Part shown: in pieces, positions 63,134 through 64,000 of the stretch | Position numbering within the stretch: position 1 is the stretch's first letter | How the letters are laid out: the number at the start of each line of letters is the position of its first letter | Assembly (NCBI GenBank): GCA_036362985.1 | Contig: JAYGXS010000004.1 | Coordinates: 46,239,139 to 46,303,138 of the forward strand | Direction: 5' to 3' | Length of the DNA stretch: 64,000 nucleotides | DNA from: Ligula intestinalis | Lineage: Eukaryota > Platyhelminthes > Cestoda > Diphyllobothriidea > Diphyllobothriidae | The notes under the pieces: model-generated | The model's input: the letters and a program-made list of their open reading frames with translations, nothing else | Told to the model about the DNA's origin: nothing | Database searches by the model: none | Program-made: the position numbers and the translations under genes

Positions 63134-64000
63134 GTCGACATCGTAACATAGGTAGCTTAAATGTACGGAGTAAATTACGCCATTCCTTCACGGTCGACTA
63201 GGTACCACAGGTGGGCGGAAGTTAGATAGACCAATTGCTAGTTAGATGTGGGTGTGTGAAGGAGAACAAGTGCCGCACAATGGGGTCGATGCAACGCGAG
63301 GGCATGTGTTAGCCCAGGTGTATTTGTGTGCTATTTTCGTATTTGCAGATGAATTGCGTTTTTTGCTTCACCACTGTCTTGGCTCTGCGCAGTGCAGTTT
63401 GGTGACATTTCGGTGTCTGCACTCCCAACGTCTACACCACGAGTCATTTTGTACCAGGACAGAACTTACGACGTTTCTCTTCCATTCTGAGTTACAGACT
63501 TCTGCCGTATGACCAAAAGACAAAAAACGCTCTACCAGTAGAATGGCACCAGGACAAATGGCCTGAGATTTTGCCTACCAGCACATTAGTAATCCGTCCA
63601 GGCACCTTTCTCCATGCTTTAGACCTCGGAAACTTGCGGTTCGCACTGCTGTTGACTCCATTGACTAGGACGCTGCACGGAGATCAGGAACCCAAATTAC
63701 CTTGCTGCTAACTAAAATCTCTTGATTCCGCGTCAAAATAACTAGATAAATAGGATATAGAGTGGGGGGCATTTTGAATTCGTATCCACACCGTCATAGA
63801 AGTGTTCTTTCCTAATTGCGTGAAAAAGGTCTTCCTAGCAGACCTTGTTTACCTTTGGAACGCAGATATTTTTTCTCAAAATGGCTGAGGTTTGCGAATG
63901 CGCCACAAGAACGGTATACTAAAAATGCCTCAGGGCAGTTAAAGGAAAGATTTGAAAATGTCAATAATGGAGACGTGTAGAGAGTAGGTGAACACATATT
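63134..64000. other. Right edge, no recognised gene
   Basis: Open frames at 63246-63512 and 63812-63997 show no recognisable product. Confidence 0.5.

Noticed and set aside
1..64000. CRISPR array, operons or bacterial regulatory sites
   Set aside because: Spliced exons, eukaryotic transposons and flatworm-specific protein architecture show this is eukaryotic nuclear DNA; no regularly spaced short repeats were seen.

Overview
The window looks like nuclear DNA of a parasitic flatworm. One gene combines EF-hands with a dynein-light-chain-like domain, the tegument-allergen-like (TAL) architecture known only from platyhelminths. Both host genes have small coding exons separated by introns of up to about 9 kb, and the introns are full of Penelope-like elements (PLEs), a LINE, tRNA-derived SINEs, a mariner relic and a satellite-like repeat. 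A large repeat-rich tapeworm genome fits best, but the species is an inference.

Left half (1-35165, + strand): the 3' two thirds of a HECT E3 ubiquitin ligase orthologous to HECTD1. I could place 17 exons, and nearly all junction phases agree. They encode, in order, a region upstream of the SUN domain with a long CAG/polyglutamine tract (interrupted by a 10-N assembly gap), the SUN/galactose-binding-like domain, acidic low-complexity linkers, the conserved pre-HECT region and a complete HECT domain with its catalytic cysteine, ending at the stop at 35163-35165. The ankyrin repeats and N-terminus lie beyond the left edge. I could not find the MIB/HERC2 module (the exon phases also break there) or the BTHB module. 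The introns hold PLE 3' ends, SINEs, trinucleotide arrays and, at 11942-15478, a full-length antisense LINE with a 13-bp target-site duplication and one in-frame stop.

Middle (35166-45447): no host gene recognised. It holds a decayed PLE (reverse transcriptase plus GIY-YIG), a decayed mariner transposase, a 335-bp tandem repeat carrying a hammerhead-ribozyme-like core and flanked by a 47-bp inverted repeat, and a truncated PLE 3' end.

Right half (45448-60906, + strand): a complete three-exon TAL gene of about 209 residues, with a canonical EF-hand, a degenerate EF-hand and a dynein-light-chain-like domain, spread over 15.5 kb. Beyond it (60907-64000) is a PLE insertion with a GIY-YIG endonuclease ORF, 129-bp inverted termini and a 12-bp target-site duplication.

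The most interesting signals are the ribozyme-like motifs, one in the 335-bp repeat and a weaker one in the PLE tails; the inverted-terminus PLE; the nearly intact LINE with a 2A-like motif; and the apparent loss of two domains in an otherwise well conserved HECTD1. All domain calls come from reading translated sequence by eye. No database search was run.
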